NCBI RefSeq assembly: GCF_014654725.1
Contig: NZ_JACVZV010000002.1
Span: forward strand, 42,859 to 106,858
Length of the DNA: 64,000 nucleotides
Source: Vulcanococcus sp. Clear-D1
Lineage (GTDB): Bacteria; Cyanobacteriota; Cyanobacteriia; PCC-6307; Cyanobiaceae
Reading direction: 5' to 3'
The translations under genes were made by a program, and so were the position numbers. A model generated the notes under the pieces. The model was not told where the DNA came from and made no database searches. It was given only the letters and a program-made list of their open reading frames with translations. This document shows positions 15,824 through 24,262 of the stretch, one piece after another (the stretch's first letter is position 1; the number at the start of each line of letters is the position of its first letter).

Positions 15824-16420
15824 TCAGGCCGCCGCCAGCGGCGCCGATTCCACCAGGGCCGGCGCCAGGCGCAGGCAGGTGTCGCCGGCAGGAACCTCGA
15901 TCAGGTTGGCCTGACGGATCTTGGAGATCATCCGGGTGGTGGTGACCCGAGTCGCCCCGATCAACTCGCCGATGCGCTCGTGGGTGAGGCGGAACGGCAG
16001 ATCGCACCAGTCGCCACAGCGGCGCCCCAGGCGGCGCACCAACAGGCTGAGCAGGGCATGCAGGCGTTGCTCGGCGTTGCCGAGATGGCGAATGCGCAGC
16101 AGCTGCAGCGTCCACTCATTCACAGGGTCAAAACCGCCCTCGGCAGCGGGCACCGCCTCGGTGCTGAACAGCAGCGGCGTGAGGGCTTCCACGCACACCC
16201 CTTCACTGCAGAGACGATCGGTGCGCAGCTGATCGCCGGGCTGAAGGAAAGCCAGGGTCATGCCCTCGGTTTCCTCACAGGGGCAATACACACGGGCCAT
16301 GCCCTCCAGCACCTCGATGCAGCTGCCCTCGGGGCGCAGGGAGGGATCAAGCAGCACGGTCTGCCCCACCGGCATGCGCACGGCATTCACGGGGGACTCG
16401 GGGAGGAAACGGAAGCTCAT
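15824..16420 (-). CDS. Crp/Fnr-family transcription regulator
   Basis: This is a 198-residue regulator with a short, diverged cyclic-nucleotide-like domain (VLEGMARVYCPCEETEGMTLAFLQPGDQL) and a C-terminal winged helix (LPFRLTHERIGELIGATRVTTTRMISKIRQANLIEVP). The helix-turn-helix is typical of Crp/Fnr. Cysteines cluster in the sensor part (YCPCEE, LCSEGVCVE) and at RRCGDWCDL, which may allow Fe-S or redox sensing. ATG 16420 was chosen. A perfect palindrome lies 24 bases upstream, and a perfect CRP-type site sits in the nearby futA/futB promoter, so iron uptake is a likely target. Confidence 0.85.
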   Translation of the reverse strand: MSFRFLPESPVNAVRMPVGQTVLLDPSLRPEGSCIEVLEGMARVYCPCEETEGMTLAFLQPGDQLRTDRLCSEGVCVEALTPLLFSTEAVPAAEGGFDPVNEWTLQLLRIRHLGNAEQRLHALLSLLVRRLGRRCGDWCDLPFRLTHERIGELIGATRVTTTRMISKIRQANLIEVPAGDTCLRLAPALVESAPLAAA

Positions 16421-16443
16421 GGACCCAGCCAAAGCAGGGGCTA

Positions 16444-16462
16444 ATTGCGAATGCGTCGCAAT
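16444..16462. promoter_or_regulatory. Perfect palindrome upstream of the Crp-family gene
   Basis: ATTGCGA-N5-TCGCAAT is an exact inverted repeat, 24 bases from the regulator start. It is not the TGTGA-N6-TCACA type. It could be an operator for another regulator or for autoregulation. Confidence 0.45.
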
Positions 16463-16483
16463 GTAGAGAAGCTCGGCGCTTTT

Positions 16484-16503
16484 TGCAAGCGATTCTCAAT
16501 AAC
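16484..16503. promoter_or_regulatory. Weak Fur-box-like sequence
   Basis: The stretch TGCAAGCGATTCTCAATAAC contains ATTCTCAATAA, similar to one half of cyanobacterial Fur boxes. It lies in the promoter region of the Crp-family gene, beside futA. The other half is poor, so this is tentative. Confidence 0.28.
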
Positions 16504-16540
16504 AACTAGCAACTGCGAAGGCTCGTGCCTGGGTGAGCAC

Positions 16541-16567
16541 AAAAAAGCCGCCTCGAGCGGGCGGCTC
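16541..16567 (-). terminator. Rho-independent terminator of futA
   Basis: Read on the minus strand: GAGCCGCC, a short CGCTC loop, GAGGCGGC, then TTTTTT. It lies about 55 bases after the futA stop and separates futA from the Crp-family gene. Confidence 0.85.
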
Positions 16568-16619
16568 GGGCGGCGTGTGCCGTGCTGAGCGGGCGCCAGC
16601 CCGCCTACAGCGCCGGGAA

Positions 16620-17702
16620 TTACTTCCAGCCGTTGCGCGCCATCAGCTGCACGGCTGCCTTGTTCTTGGCGCCCATCTGCTCCGCCGACACGCTGTCGGA
16701 CTTGAACGTGCCGAAGCGCTTCAGGATCGGGTTATTGCCGTAGCCCTTCAGCGGATATTCGTTGTTGGCCTCGGCGTAACCGCGGCCACCGGTGGGTGAG
16801 GCCAGAAACTCAATCAGCTTCAGAGCGGCCTGGGGGTTTTTGGAGGTTTTCACCACCCCAGCACCCGAGATGTTCACGTGCGCCGGATTGGTGAACACCA
16901 CCTTCACCTTGCCCGCCATCGCCTTGTCGGCAGCGCCGCTATCCCCCGACAGCATCCGAGCCAAGTAATAGGTATTCACCAGGCCCACGCCGCACTCGCC
17001 ATTGGCCACAGCGCGGATCAAGGGCGTATCGGACGTGAAGTAAGGCTTGGTCACATTGGCGGTCATCCCCTTCACCCACTTCGCCGTGGCGGCATCGCCC
17101 CGCAGGATCATCTGATCCGCCACAAGCGACTGGTTGTACACGCTCTTGCTGTCGCGCAGGCAGAGCTTGCCTTTCAGGGCCGGATTGGCCAGGTCGGCGT
17201 AGGTGCGGATGCTGGCTGGATTCACCAGCTTGGGATTCACCACCGGCACCCGCACCCGGCGGGTCAACCCAAACCAGCGGCCCTTGCTGTCACGCAGATT
17301 GAGCGGCACATCACGCATCAGCGTGGCGGAGGGGCTGGGGCGAAACAGACCCATGTCGGAAGCCTTGTCGAGCCGCGCGGCATCCACCAGCACGAGCACA
17401 TCGGCTGGGCTGTTCTTGCCTTCGGTGCGCACCCGCTCGATCAGGGCGTCATCCTTGGCCTCCAGCAGCTTCACCTTGATCCCGGTGCGGGCGGTGAACT
17501 GGCGGTAGAGCTCTTTGTCGGTGTTGTAGTGACGCCCGGAGTACACACCGATCTCCTGGCTCTGGGCCTGGGCTGTCTCCACGCCGATCGCCGCAATGGC
17601 TGCACCGGTGGCACTCACCGCCAACAGAGCAAGGGCACCAAGCGATTCGGGCTGGCGCAGGGATCGCAACACGGGGAACTTCAAGGGGGGCAAATCGTGC
17701 AT
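16620..17702 (-). CDS. futA: Fe(III) ABC transporter substrate-binding protein (FutA/IdiA)
   Basis: The 360-residue periplasmic iron-binding protein has a long hydrophobic leader (LGALALLAVSATGAAIAAIG, then VETAQAQ). The mature part starts IGVYSGRHYNTDKELY, which includes iron-ligand tyrosines. Later motifs are LVNPASIRTYADLANP, FTSDTPLIRAVANGECGVGLVNTYYLARM (the YY pair binds iron) and ANNEYPLKGYG. It is divergent from futB over a 119-base promoter with a CRP-type site. It ends at a strong terminator. Role: capture of ferric iron for FutB. Confidence 0.95.
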   Translation of the reverse strand: MHDLPPLKFPVLRSLRQPESLGALALLAVSATGAAIAAIGVETAQAQSQEIGVYSGRHYNTDKELYRQFTARTGIKVKLLEAKDDALIERVRTEGKNSPADVLVLVDAARLDKASDMGLFRPSPSATLMRDVPLNLRDSKGRWFGLTRRVRVPVVNPKLVNPASIRTYADLANPALKGKLCLRDSKSVYNQSLVADQMILRGDAATAKWVKGMTANVTKPYFTSDTPLIRAVANGECGVGLVNTYYLARMLSGDSGAADKAMAGKVKVVFTNPAHVNISGAGVVKTSKNPQAALKLIEFLASPTGGRGYAEANNEYPLKGYGNNPILKRFGTFKSDSVSAEQMGAKNKAAVQLMARNGWK

Positions 17703-17763
17703 GTGGGCACTATGGCCAGCAGAAAGTGCCCTCCAGAGGGGCAGCGATCATTGCCCACCCGCG

Positions 17764-17783
17764 GGTGTGACTTTTGTCACACC
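17764..17783. promoter_or_regulatory. Perfect CRP-type site between futA and futB
   Basis: GGTGTGAC-TTTT-GTCACACC is an exact 8-bp inverted repeat and contains TGTGA-N6-TCACA, the full Crp consensus. It lies in the divergent futA/futB promoter, 61 bases from futA and 38 bases from futB. A Crp-family gene lies next to futA. Confidence 0.75.
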
Positions 17784-17821
17784 AAAAGGTGCAAAGCCCA
17801 AGCCCCGTAGGCTTTTTGCCC

Positions 17822-19363
17822 ATGGTTCCCCTTCCCGCACAGGCCCCATCCCGCAGTCCTCAGCGCAGCCTGCTGGCGGTGGGCGTGCTGTTGCTGTGCG
17901 CCCTGGCCCTGGCGCCGGTGTTGAGCCTGGGCTGGTTTGCCTTCGATGCCGGTGAGGGCTCCCGCTTCGACCTGGGCTACGGCGGCGCCGAGCAGATGCT
18001 CAACACCCTTGCCCTGGTGGCCCTGGTGGGTCTACTCACCGCCCTGCTCGGCACCGCCACCGGCTGGCTGACGGCGCGATGCGCCTTTCCAGGCCGGCGC
18101 TGGCTGCGCATCGCCCAGCTCTTGCCTCTCGCCACCCCCAGTTATCTGCTGGCCGCCACCTGGATTGATCTCGGCAGCCGGTTCGGTGTGCGGGTGCATG
18201 GCTTCACCCCCACCTTGATCGTGATGGTGCTGAGCACCTACAGCTACGTGTTTCTGCTCTCCACCGAGAGCTTCTCGGTGAGCGGGCGCCGCCAGCTGGA
18301 GGCCTGCCGCAGCCTTGGGGTTGGCCCCTGGGGGAGCTTCTGGCGAGTGGCTCTGCCCATGGCCCTGCCGGCCATCGGCGCTGGCGTGGCTCTGGGAGGC
18401 ATGGAGGTGGTGAACGAGCTCGGTGCTGTGCAGCTGCTCGGTGTACCGACGCTCTCCACCGGCATCCTCAACCGCTGGCAGCAAGATGGCGATCCCCAGG
18501 GTGCCGTGGCCCTGGCCCTGATGGCGCTGGTGATCGTGGCGCTGCTGGTGGGCGCGGAGCGCAACCTGCGCCAGCGCAGCCGCTGCTGGAATCTCGGAAA
18601 CGATGGCGATGCCGACCCCCAATGGCGCCTCGTGGGGCAACGGCGCTGGCTGAGCCAGGGCCTCTGCCTGCTTCCGCCCTTGATCACCTTGGGGCTTCCG
18701 GTGATCTGGGCTGGGTTCAGCTGGGATCAGATCCGTACAGAAGACACCACAGAGCTGCTGGCTCTCGGGAGCCGCAGCTTCGGTTTAGCCCTACTGGCTG
18801 CAGCCCTCACCGTGGGCTGCGGCCTGCTGCTGGCCATCGCCAAGCGCTGGATTCCCAATGCCGTCTTGCAGCGGCTCACCTTCATCGCTGGCCTCGGCTA
18901 CGCCATCCCCGGCACGGTGCTGGCCCTGGCCCTGATGCTGATCGGCGGCCCCCTGGCGCTCGCGCCCCTGCTGCTGCTGGTGTGGGGTTACAGCGATCGG
19001 TTCCTGGCTGTGTCGAAGGGCGGACTCGACGCCGCCTTGGAGCGGATTCCCCCCAGCGTGGATGAAGCGGCCACCTCCCTGGGCAATAGCTGGCTGGGGG
19101 TGTTGCAACGGGTGCACCTGCCCCTGCTGCGCGGCCCCCTGCTGGTCGGGGGCCTGCTGGTGTTCGTGGACACGGTGAAGGAACTGCCGCTCACCTTTGC
19201 CCTACGCCCCTTTGATTTCGACACCCTGGCCGTGCGCGTGTACCAATACGCCAGCGATGAACGGGTGGGTGCAGCCCTGGTGCCGGCCCTGTTGATCCTG
19301 GCCCTGGGCATCCTGGCCGCCATGGCCCTGATCCCCAACCTGGAGCGCTTGGAGCGCAGCTGA
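17822..19363 (+). CDS. futB: Fe(III) ABC transporter permease (FutB)
   Basis: This is a 513-residue double permease of about twelve helices. The two EAA loops that contact the ATPase are EACRSLGVGPWGSFWRVALP and EAATSLGNSWLGVLQRVHLP. The start at ATG 17822 sits just before the first basic and hydrophobic segment; upstream sequence holds the CRP site. It moves ferric iron delivered by FutA across the plasma membrane. The ATPase subunit FutC is not in the window. It converges with the hydrolase gene 14 bases downstream. Confidence 0.94.
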   Translation: MVPLPAQAPSRSPQRSLLAVGVLLLCALALAPVLSLGWFAFDAGEGSRFDLGYGGAEQMLNTLALVALVGLLTALLGTATGWLTARCAFPGRRWLRIAQLLPLATPSYLLAATWIDLGSRFGVRVHGFTPTLIVMVLSTYSYVFLLSTESFSVSGRRQLEACRSLGVGPWGSFWRVALPMALPAIGAGVALGGMEVVNELGAVQLLGVPTLSTGILNRWQQDGDPQGAVALALMALVIVALLVGAERNLRQRSRCWNLGNDGDADPQWRLVGQRRWLSQGLCLLPPLITLGLPVIWAGFSWDQIRTEDTTELLALGSRSFGLALLAAALTVGCGLLLAIAKRWIPNAVLQRLTFIAGLGYAIPGTVLALALMLIGGPLALAPLLLLVWGYSDRFLAVSKGGLDAALERIPPSVDEAATSLGNSWLGVLQRVHLPLLRGPLLVGGLLVFVDTVKELPLTFALRPFDFDTLAVRVYQYASDERVGAALVPALLILALGILAAMALIPNLERLERS

Positions 19364-19377
19364 GCAAGGGTTCTCCC

Positions 19378-20055
19378 TCAGCCCCGCCACCACTGCTGCA
19401 CCACCTCAGGCGTGCCATACCAACGGGTGCCAAAGGCACCCCCGTGGGCCACGCCCGGCAGGGTGATCAGCTCCGAACCGCGCAACAGGGCTGACTGCAC
19501 CGGCACCAGGCCATCCCCCTCCAGATCACGGCGGCCGGCAATGGCCTGATAGGAGCCCGGAGCCATGCGCTGACTGAGGGCAGAGCCATCCGTCTCAGCC
19601 AGCGCTCCAGCCACCGAGATGTAGTGCACCTGATCGGCGAAGCAGGCGCCGGGGTAGCGGCGATCCACCATCTGCCGCAGCGGTGTGGCCCGCACCGCCG
19701 TGTGGGGACTCCCCAGGGTGTACAGCCGATCGGTCCAGCGCTTGCCGTTGTAGGTGCGGCCGGCGAAGGCTTCATCCGCCAAGAACAGGCGGAGCATCAC
19801 GCCTCCGGAACTGTGGCCGATCAGCGTGACCTTGCCGGTGGCTGAACGGGCCGCCAGAGCTTCTGCCTGTGCCGCCGCCCGATCCAAGAGGCGCCGCCAA
19901 CCCCAGGCCCACGAGGTGAGCAGCCAATCGAAACGGTTGGCCGGCACCAGCTCAACTGGCTGCTGCGTCTGCTGCCTCAGCCAGCTGCACATCGGCTGAT
20001 AGGCCTCTTCGGTGATCAGAAATCCCCCCAGGATCAGCACGGGTTGAGCAGGCAC
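19378..20055 (-). CDS. Alpha/beta hydrolase (lipase-like)
   Basis: The 225-residue protein starts with the oxyanion strand PVLILGGFLITEEAY, then has the nucleophile elbow GHSSGGV (Ser in the middle) after AAAQAEALAARSATGKVTLI. The acid is probably Asp in RRDLEGDGLVPVQSALL, and the catalytic His is in GVAHGGAFGTRWYG. This is a lipase/PGAP1-like layout without a signal peptide. The substrate is unknown. It converges with futB and is not in an operon. Confidence 0.85.
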   Translation of the reverse strand: MPAQPVLILGGFLITEEAYQPMCSWLRQQTQQPVELVPANRFDWLLTSWAWGWRRLLDRAAAQAEALAARSATGKVTLIGHSSGGVMLRLFLADEAFAGRTYNGKRWTDRLYTLGSPHTAVRATPLRQMVDRRYPGACFADQVHYISVAGALAETDGSALSQRMAPGSYQAIAGRRDLEGDGLVPVQSALLRGSELITLPGVAHGGAFGTRWYGTPEVVQQWWRG

Positions 20056-20247
20056 GTGTGGCGCTGGCAGTTGACAGGGTCTATGGTGATGGAGTGAACC
20101 GATCGGCGAGCACCAACGCGCCGCATCCCTTCACGCCTGATCCGCTCTCCCTTGAGAGGGAGTTTGAACGGCATCCGTTCTCAAGACAACCGTCATCTCG
20201 GTTGTGATCGAGGCAAAGCGACAGATAACTCAACGCGCAACAGAACC

Positions 20248-20367
20248 ATGACGATTCACATCCCCACGCACAAACCTCAGACCACCTCTCATCGCCCCAA
20301 ACCCCAGCATCAGCACCCATCGCCCCACCAACCCACCACCTGGGAGGAGCTGCTTGGTCGGCGCTGA
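20248..20367 (+). CDS. Possible 39-residue His/Pro-rich peptide
   Basis: A short frame starting at ATG 20248 gives a basic, His/Pro/Thr-rich peptide (HIPTHKPQTTSHRPKPQHQH) ending TTWEELLGRR. The C-terminal motif looks more like a real protein end than chance. No ribosome site is seen. The region 20056-20427 otherwise holds only promoter-like sequence and a weak stem (CTCTCCC / GAGGGAG) at about 20147-20164. Confidence 0.35.
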   Translation: MTIHIPTHKPQTTSHRPKPQHQHPSPHQPTTWEELLGRR

Positions 20368-20427
20368 ATCCGCGCACCTGCAGCCCACTGACCCAGTCGC
20401 TTGAATGGCGGCTGGTTGATCAGTCTC

Positions 20428-20805
20428 ATGGATCCTCACTGGTTGAAACTGCGTTGGCCCATCACCGTGTTGGCGCTTGGCGCCATGCTGATGGGCCTTC
20501 TATCGCGCAGCAGCCAGCACCCGATCCAGTTGCGTCTGGTGCTCAGCTTTGCCGAACCGCTCACGCTGTCCGGACAGGTGAAAGGCCTACTGGACATGCC
20601 TGACCCGGTGGACATGCGCCATGCCGGTGGCGTGAAGGTTCAGGTCACCGAGCAGTCGCCGGTGAAGCTGAGCGTGAACAACCCCAAACCCATTCAGGTG
20701 GAGGTCAGTAATCCCAATCCAATTCAGATCGACATGAGTGAACAGCAACCCATGGAAGTGGATGTGCAGCCCAAAGCACCGGTGAAGGTGAAGATCGGCC
20801 TGTGA
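20428..20805 (+). CDS. Membrane-anchored protein with a 10-residue beta repeat
   Basis: From ATG 20428 the 125-residue protein has an N-terminal membrane anchor (WPITVLALGAMLMGLL). The C-terminal half repeats every ten residues: PVKLSVNNPK, PIQVEVSNPN, PIQIDMSEQQ, PMEVDVQPKA, PVKVKI. Each unit looks like one beta strand of alternating hydrophobic and charged residues plus a turn. No family is recognised. It lies 45 bases before the NDH-2 gene on the same strand and may be co-transcribed with it. A scaffold or stalk on the membrane is a guess. Confidence 0.7.
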   Translation: MDPHWLKLRWPITVLALGAMLMGLLSRSSQHPIQLRLVLSFAEPLTLSGQVKGLLDMPDPVDMRHAGGVKVQVTEQSPVKLSVNNPKPIQVEVSNPNPIQIDMSEQQPMEVDVQPKAPVKVKIGL

Positions 20806-20850
20806 ACCGGGCCAACTCTCGTTAGCGTGCGACCAGCGCTATACGCACTG

Positions 20851-22173
20851 ATGGCTCCGGAGCGGTTCTTCCTCGAACTCACACCACCCACCGAACTGCT
20901 CAGAAACGCAGCCCATGTGGTGATCGTGGGAGGCGGCTTCGCTGGCCTTAAAGCAGCCCACGCCCTCGCGGGCAAAACCGTGCGGGTCACCCTGATCGAC
21001 AAACGCAACTTCAACCTCTTCCAGCCACTGCTCTATCAGGTGGCCTCAGGTCTGGTGTCGCAAACGGATGTGGCCTCTCCGCTGCGCATCATGTTGGGGC
21101 AGGCTCCCAATGTGCAGATCTTGATGGGAGAGGTGGAAGACATCGACACCTCGGCCCAAGAGGTGATCTTCAACGATCGTCGACTGCACTACGACCACCT
21201 GATCGTGGCGGCCGGTGCCACCAGCAGCTTCTTCGGGCACGACGAATGGGGGCAGTTCGCCACGCCGATGAAATCGCTCGAAGATGCCTATGGCATCCGC
21301 AAGCGAGTGCTGAGCGCCCTCGAGGAGGCTGAGCAAACCCCGGATCCCACCAGGCGACGCCTGCTGCAGTCGGTGGTGGTGGTGGGAGGCGGCCCCACCG
21401 GCTGCGAGTTGGCGGCCTCCCTCAACGACCTGATGCGCCACACCCTGGAGCGGGATTTCAAACAGATTGATCCCAACCTCTGCAAGGTGACGCTGGTGGA
21501 TCCCGGCGATCGCGTCCTGCGGGCCATGGATCCCCAGCTCTCCAAGGCCGCCGGCGAGCACCTCAAGCGCTCCGGGGTGGAGATGCTGCTGGGTGGGCGC
21601 GTCAAAACGATTGAAGAGAACAAGCTGGTGGTCACCACCAGCGATGGTGAAGTGACCCTGGAGGCCGGCACGATCTGTTGGACCGCTGGTGTGGCGGCCT
21701 CACCCCTGGGCAAGCTGTTGGCCGAGCGCACCGGCTGCAGCGTGGATCGCGGTGGGCGCCTCCCGGTGGAACCGGATTTCTCGATCCCCGGGCATCCCGA
21801 GATCCGTGTTGTCGGCGATCTCTGCAGCTACAGCCACACCAAAAACGGCAAACCACTGCCCGGCATGGCCGGCCCGGCCGTGCAGATGGGGGGCTGGGTG
21901 GCCAAAGACATCCTCGCCAAGTTGCAGAACCAGAGCCATGCGCCTTTCGTCTTCACCGATTTCGGCACCATGGCGGTGGTGGGACCGCTGTTCGCGGTTG
22001 CCGATCTACGGGGCTTGAAGTTGAGCGGCCCCCTGGGCTGGCTCCTCTGGGGATTGGCTCACCTGGCCTTCATCCCCGACAACGAAAACCGGATCACCCT
22101 GCTCACCAAATGGCTGTGGCTGATCGTCACCCGCGAGCGCTCGGCCCTGGTGATCACCGAAGCGCCTTCATGA
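20851..22173 (+). CDS. Type II NAD(P)H dehydrogenase (NDH-2)
   Basis: This is a 440-residue flavoprotein with two Rossmann motifs: VVIVGGGFAGLKAAHAL for FAD near the N-terminus and VVVVGGGPTGCELAASL for NAD(P)H in the middle. NFNLFQPLLYQVASGLVS and the late FAD motif IRVVGDLCSYSHTKNGKPLPGMAGPAVQMG are typical of cyanobacterial NdbA/B/C. A hydrophobic C-terminal segment (LSGPLGWLLWGLAHLAFI) attaches it to the membrane. It feeds electrons from NAD(P)H to the quinone pool without proton pumping. Start at ATG 20851; GTG 20827 would add eight residues. Confidence 0.93.
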   Translation: MAPERFFLELTPPTELLRNAAHVVIVGGGFAGLKAAHALAGKTVRVTLIDKRNFNLFQPLLYQVASGLVSQTDVASPLRIMLGQAPNVQILMGEVEDIDTSAQEVIFNDRRLHYDHLIVAAGATSSFFGHDEWGQFATPMKSLEDAYGIRKRVLSALEEAEQTPDPTRRRLLQSVVVVGGGPTGCELAASLNDLMRHTLERDFKQIDPNLCKVTLVDPGDRVLRAMDPQLSKAAGEHLKRSGVEMLLGGRVKTIEENKLVVTTSDGEVTLEAGTICWTAGVAASPLGKLLAERTGCSVDRGGRLPVEPDFSIPGHPEIRVVGDLCSYSHTKNGKPLPGMAGPAVQMGGWVAKDILAKLQNQSHAPFVFTDFGTMAVVGPLFAVADLRGLKLSGPLGWLLWGLAHLAFIPDNENRITLLTKWLWLIVTRERSALVITEAPS

Positions 22174-23472
22174 GGCAGGCGCCATCGGTTCGTCGGCGAT
22201 GTCCTTGAGGGCGTGATACACGGGCTTGTCCACCAGCAAACGACTGACAGAGGCCGCCAAGACAGATGCCAGGAGCAGTCCTGGCAAGAGTTGCTGATCG
22301 CCGGCCAGGCGTACAGCGAAGAGCACCGCCATCACCGGCAACTGCGTCGCACCGGCCAAGCCCGCCACCATGCCCAGAGCCAACCCCATCTGGGGCACCA
22401 TGCCGGCATCACCGAGGCTTCGGCCGAGCACAGCTCCGAAGGCAAAGGACGGATCAATCAGACCGCCGGGAATACCAGAACCCAGTGCGAGCACAGGACC
22501 AATCACGCGCAGCACCAGGGTGAACAGATCCCCGAGCAGTCCGGGCAGCAGGGCATTGGTTGGTGATCCTCCTTCGATCATCTGCCGCATCAGCAATTCG
22601 CCATCGCACCCGGAGGCACCGCCGCTGAGAAGCAGAAACACGCTGAGGCAGACCCCCAACAGAAGGCCCAGACGCAGCGGTTGACGCTGCAACAGCGAGC
22701 GGAAGCGACGTGTGACTTGCAACAGGGTGCGTGCGAACACGGCCCCAAGGGCTCCCGCCACCAAACCGATGGGCAGAGCCCAGCCGAGCTGGATCAACTC
22801 GGCTGGAGCCACACCCACCATGCCAAGCGCAAATTCCGGCTGACCTACCGCACTGCTCACCGCCGCGGCCAGAGCACTGATCACCAGCGCCGGCCAGATC
22901 AGCCGCATCGAAAACGTTCCCAGAAACTCCTCAGCCACAAACACCACACCCATCAATGGGGTGTTGAAGCCACCAGCCAGACCCGCGCCACCAGCCACCG
23001 CCATCAGATCAGCCTGACTCAGATCCGCCAGCCAACGGGGGAAGCGACGTCGGAGCCAGTAGGCCGCCGAGGCACCGATCTGGACCACGGGGCCCTCGCG
23101 GCCCAGAGGCATCAAGCTCAGGCTGGCAAGGGTCCAGAGGAGCAGACGCTGCAGGCTCGGAATGAGGCCGAGCAGCTCACCCGCTTGCTCCGGGTGCTCC
23201 AGGCTGGTCATGGTTTGAGGGATGCCTGACCCCTTGCCGCGGCTCAAGATGCCGTGCTGCAGAAGCATCAAGAGCGGAAAGACCACCACTGGCGAACAGG
23301 CCAACAGCACCGTGAGGGGCCGCCAGCCTGAGCCACTGAAGGCAGGCAACAGGCCCAGCAACTGATCACCCCAACGATCCACCAGGTTGAACGGCCAGCA
23401 CAGCAAGCCCACAAACAATCCGAGCAACCCGAGCTGGACCAGCCGCCGGATCAGCGCGTTCAAGCCTTTCAT
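22168..23472 (-). CDS. ClC-family chloride channel or H+/Cl- antiporter
   Basis: The protein has 434 residues with ten or more helices. The conserved ClC motifs are SGIPQTM, GREGPVVQIGASAA (gating Glu in REGP) and SGIPGGLIDPSFAFGAVLG in the late helix, where the usual GxFxP is changed to GLIDP. A Glu at the gate is kept. ATG 23472 was chosen; a start at 23529 would reach into the upstream gene. It overlaps the end of NDH-2 by 6 bases on opposite strands and probably shares a transcript with the channel-like gene upstream. Confidence 0.92.
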   Translation of the reverse strand: MKGLNALIRRLVQLGLLGLFVGLLCWPFNLVDRWGDQLLGLLPAFSGSGWRPLTVLLACSPVVVFPLLMLLQHGILSRGKGSGIPQTMTSLEHPEQAGELLGLIPSLQRLLLWTLASLSLMPLGREGPVVQIGASAAYWLRRRFPRWLADLSQADLMAVAGGAGLAGGFNTPLMGVVFVAEEFLGTFSMRLIWPALVISALAAAVSSAVGQPEFALGMVGVAPAELIQLGWALPIGLVAGALGAVFARTLLQVTRRFRSLLQRQPLRLGLLLGVCLSVFLLLSGGASGCDGELLMRQMIEGGSPTNALLPGLLGDLFTLVLRVIGPVLALGSGIPGGLIDPSFAFGAVLGRSLGDAGMVPQMGLALGMVAGLAGATQLPVMAVLFAVRLAGDQQLLPGLLLASVLAASVSRLLVDKPVYHALKDIADEPMAPAS

Positions 23473-23500
23473 CGTTGCTGCCGTCAAGAGCTTGCTGCCG

Positions 23501-24262
23501 TCAGGAGAGCCGTTTCTGAACGCGCCCAAGGATCAGCGCAATCAAGATGGCTACGTATAGCTGACCAGCAATGGTGATCACATTGGCGATCACCTGAACG
23601 GTGACGTTGCTGGGCGTGAGCACGGATGTTCCCACCGTGGTGAGCAACCCGAACGATGCCGCCATCAGCGCCGGAGCCACAGCCACGCTGGCCACCGCAC
23701 CGGCGGACATCGCGGGCAGAGCCGAAGCAACGAACGCCGAGGGCTGCAACACCCACATGGCCGTGAGCAGCACACCACCGGCGATCCCCACAGTGAGATA
23801 TCCCGAAGCTGCGCCGAGCACCACCGATGTGGTCACGAAGGGTTCACGGATCAGCGACTTCACCTTTCGCACCACCGCCACCAGCAGGAACAGCACCCAC
23901 ACCACGACGTGCGGCGTGGTGAGAGCCCGGCCCAGGGACGGACTCCAGAACAAGGCTGCATGCCAGATCACCTCCATGGCGATGGCCGTGCAGCCAAGGC
24001 CATACATCAAAGGCCTGGTGCGGCGGAGCGCTGAATAGCGGCTCACAAACACCATGAACACAGTGGCCTGACCGATCAGCAGGAGTGACAACAGCAAGGT
24101 GATCTGCTGGGCCACCGGCAGCAAGAGCAGCAGGAGCAACTCGTAGACGAGCGTGATCCGATACCCGAGATGACGGAGCCTGATCCGCTGCAGTTGTTCG
24201 CGACTGATCCTCAACGCCGCCTCACAGACCGGGGCTGCTCTGCATGATGCCGCCGTCGGCAA
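23501..24262 (-). CDS. Six-helix ion-channel-like protein with a degenerate K+ filter
   Basis: About six hydrophobic helices are seen. The last part, ALMAASFGLLTTVGTSVLTP then VIANVITIAGQLYVAILIALILG, aligns with the pore and last helix of cyanobacterial K+ channels, where the filter is TTVGYGDITP and the helix starts EAVIGQLYLAILIA. Here the GYGD is replaced by GTSV, so K+ selectivity is probably lost or altered. The start is uncertain: ATG 24262 overlaps the SDR gene by 41 bases, and TTG 24214 just after the SDR stop is an alternative. It lies 28 bases before the ClC gene. Confidence 0.75.
   Translation of the reverse strand: MPTAASCRAAPVCEAALRISREQLQRIRLRHLGYRITLVYELLLLLLLPVAQQITLLLSLLLIGQATVFMVFVSRYSALRRTRPLMYGLGCTAIAMEVIWHAALFWSPSLGRALTTPHVVVWVLFLLVAVVRKVKSLIREPFVTTSVVLGAASGYLTVGIAGGVLLTAMWVLQPSAFVASALPAMSAGAVASVAVAPALMAASFGLLTTVGTSVLTPSNVTVQVIANVITIAGQLYVAILIALILGRVQKRLS

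Noticed and set aside
22681..23229. A 182-codon plus-strand frame opposite the ClC gene
   Set aside because: Low-complexity Gln/His/Arg translation with no fold; the ClC motifs are on the minus strand.
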